Both the position numbers and the translations under genes were made by a program. From positions 1-6,412 of the forward strand of contig CAYQQK010000034.1 in the NCBI GenBank assembly GCA_964420065.1: DNA of 6,412 nt. Direction: 5' to 3'. Below, in pieces: positions 5,275 to 6,412 of the stretch. The notes beneath the pieces were generated by a model that saw nothing but the letters and a program-made list of their open reading frames with translations, did not search any database and was not told the origin of the DNA. The stretch is from CAYQQK01 sp964420065 (GTDB lineage: Bacteria > Bacillota > Dethiobacteria > DTU022). Within the stretch, counting starts at the first letter, position 1. Each line of letters opens with the position of its first letter.

Positions 5275-6159
5275 ATGAAGGAAGAGGGCACGTCCTGCGT
5301 CAAGAAATATTCGGATCTCATCCCGATAAACGGGGTGATCATGGATGTCACCACGCCGGAACAGGCCTTGATTGCCGAGCGAGCCGGGGCGGTAGCCGTA
5401 ATGGCCCTGGAAAGAGTCCCGGCCGATATCCGTGCGGCCGGCGGCGTGGCCCGCATGGCCGACCCTGAAATGGTGGCCCGGATCATGGCCACGGTCAGCA
5501 TCCCGGTCATGGCCAAGGTGCGGATCGGGCATTTCACCGAAGCCCAGATCTTACAAGAACTAGGAATAGACTTTATCGACGAGAGCGAGGTCCTTACTCC
5601 CGCCGATGAACAGTTTCACATCAACAAGCTTGAGTTCACCGCGCCCTTTGTCTGCGGCTGCCGCGACCTGGGCGAAGCGCTGCGTCGCATCGCCGAGGGG
5701 GCGGCGATGCTGCGCACCAAGGGCGAACCGGGCACCGGCAATGTGGTTGAAGCGGTGCGCCACATGCGCAAGGTCACGGCCCAGATCCGGCAGGCCTTGC
5801 ACACCCCGGAGGACGAACTTTCAGTTTTGGCCCGAGATCTGGCCGTCCCCCTGGAGCTGCTTAAAATGTTGAAACGCGAGGGCCGTCTGCCCGTACTCAA
5901 CTACGCCGCCGGCGGCATTGCCACCCCCGCCGACGCCGCCCTGATGATGCAACTGGGCGCCGACGGCATTTTCGTCGGTTCCGGAATTTTTAAATCCGCG
6001 GACCCCGAAGTGCGGGCCAAAGCCATTGTCAAGGCCACCCGGCATTACCGCGAACCAAAAATTCTGGCCGAAATATCCCGGGGCCTCGGTGAAGCGATGC
6101 CCGGCCTGGAGATGTCCACCCTGGCCCCGGCGGAGCGGATGCAAGACCGGAGCCGGTAA
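5275..6159 (+). CDS. pdxS: Pyridoxal 5'-phosphate synthase, lyase subunit PdxS
   Basis: 294 residues, the same length as B. subtilis PdxS. With ammonia from PdxT it joins ribose 5-phosphate and glyceraldehyde 3-phosphate into pyridoxal 5'-phosphate (the DXP-independent vitamin B6 route; cytoplasmic dodecamer in characterised members). The essential residues are in register: Asp24 in G-V-I-M-D, Lys81 in V-M-A-K, Asp102 in I-D-E-S-E-V, Arg137/Arg138, and Lys149 in R-T-K-G-E-P-G-T-G-N. The phosphate-binding A-A-G-G-I-A-T-P-A-D and G-S-G-I-F-K-S stretches near the C-terminus are also present. Residues 11-19 (K-Y-S-D-L-I-P-I-N) differ from the very conserved R-G-M-A-E-M-x-K-G, and residue 82 is Val instead of Ala. 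AAGGAGG at 5259-5265, inside the end of hisF, serves the ATG, and one base separates the two genes, so they are translationally coupled. pdxT, usually next, is absent here; a terminator follows instead. Confidence 0.96.
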   Translation: MKEEGTSCVKKYSDLIPINGVIMDVTTPEQALIAERAGAVAVMALERVPADIRAAGGVARMADPEMVARIMATVSIPVMAKVRIGHFTEAQILQELGIDFIDESEVLTPADEQFHINKLEFTAPFVCGCRDLGEALRRIAEGAAMLRTKGEPGTGNVVEAVRHMRKVTAQIRQALHTPEDELSVLARDLAVPLELLKMLKREGRLPVLNYAAGGIATPADAALMMQLGADGIFVGSGIFKSADPEVRAKAIVKATRHYREPKILAEISRGLGEAMPGLEMSTLAPAERMQDRSR

Positions 6160-6215
6160 AAAGGTTATTCATCTCCCGGAGTAGTGACGTCATTGTAAGA
6201 ATACAGGTGGGATAC

Positions 6216-6252
6216 AGCGGTATTTGTCCACTCATGGCAAATACCGCTTTTT
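6216..6252 (+). terminator. Intrinsic terminator of the hisF-pdxS operon
   Basis: Positions 6216-6226 and 6238-6248 form a perfect 11-bp stem (AGCGGTATTTG with its complement) around an 11-base loop, ending in five T residues (6248-6252). It starts 56 bases after the pdxS stop. The opposite strand has no T-tract after the stem, so it acts on the plus strand only. It closes the operon before any pdxT could be read. Confidence 0.88.
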
Positions 6253-6304
6253 AGACTTTACCTTACTTCCCCCCGCAAATTATTGGTTCTTTTTATTCAT
6301 TTTG

Positions 6305-6341
6305 ATACCAGTGATCCATCTTCTACATCACTAACCGGTAT
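6305..6341. repeat. Imperfect inverted repeat in intergenic DNA
   Basis: AGTGAT (6310-6315) pairs with ATCACT (6327-6332) around an 11-base spacer. Outside it ATACC (6305-6309) pairs with GGTAT (6337-6341) after a four-base bulge on the right arm. It has no T-tract and no neighbouring start codon that would give it a role. It may be an operator for a gene beyond the window or a chance structure. Confidence 0.3.
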
Positions 6342-6357
6342 TCTGCCTTTGTTGTAA

Positions 6358-6412
6358 TGTAAGCGTCAAGCCCGTCCTCACATGGACTAGCCCCGCCCTG
6401 GTGGTACAATCA
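6358..6412. other. Unassigned right edge, possibly the start of a mobile element or a promoter region
   Basis: From TGTAAGCGTCAAG (6358-6370) on, the sequence changes from AT-rich to GC-rich. TGTAAGCG-type beginnings remind me of IS21-family ends, but only one end would be inside the window and no transposase is visible. The same stretch also holds TGGACT (6383-6388) and TACAAT (6405-6410) with a 16-base spacing, a possible promoter reading rightwards. Neither reading is established. Confidence 0.15.

Noticed and set aside
6029..6235. A 68-codon minus-strand frame overlapping the end of pdxS
   Set aside because: It starts in the loop of the operon terminator, runs antisense through conserved PdxS codons and shows no domain.

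Overview
The window looks like chromosomal DNA from a moderately GC-rich Gram-positive bacterium, most likely a Clostridia-type Firmicute. The basis is strong AAGGAGG-type ribosome binding sites, a TTG start, T-tract hairpin terminators, a PdxS close to the Firmicute type, and zinc-ribbon membrane proteins of a kind common in that group. No species can be named from the sequence alone.

The left part (1-2556) holds four minus-strand genes read right to left: a small two-pass membrane protein (2026-2556), a zinc-ribbon/proline-rich/two-helix membrane protein (1315-1905), a zinc-ribbon polytopic membrane protein (368-1240), and the beginning of a secreted protein that runs off the window edge (1-371). 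The last two overlap as ATGA. A 17-bp perfect palindrome sits at the ribosome binding site of the 1315-1905 gene. These genes look like an uncharacterised envelope cluster, and none has a function I can name.

The middle part (2723-4228, minus) encodes a membrane-embedded one-component regulator, a 12-helix MFS-like domain fused to a C-terminal LuxR-type helix-turn-helix. Its 3' side carries two tandem hairpins, one of them a good intrinsic terminator. These may also form the leader of the 2026-2556 gene.

The right part (4425-6159, plus) is a tight two-gene operon transcribed divergently from the regulator: a HisF-type cyclase, then pdxS one base after its stop, then a textbook intrinsic terminator (6216-6252). 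Both encoded proteins are (beta/alpha)8 barrels that normally take ammonia from a glutaminase partner (HisH, PdxT), yet neither partner is in the window. The HisF keeps its two catalytic aspartates but differs at three positions that are conserved in the HisF sequences I can recall. PdxS keeps its catalytic lysines but has an unusual N-terminal segment. The divergent layout makes the membrane LuxR protein a reasonable candidate regulator of this pair, but that is inference. The last 250 bases hold the terminator, one imperfect hairpin and possibly the edge of a mobile element, and no gene that I can support.
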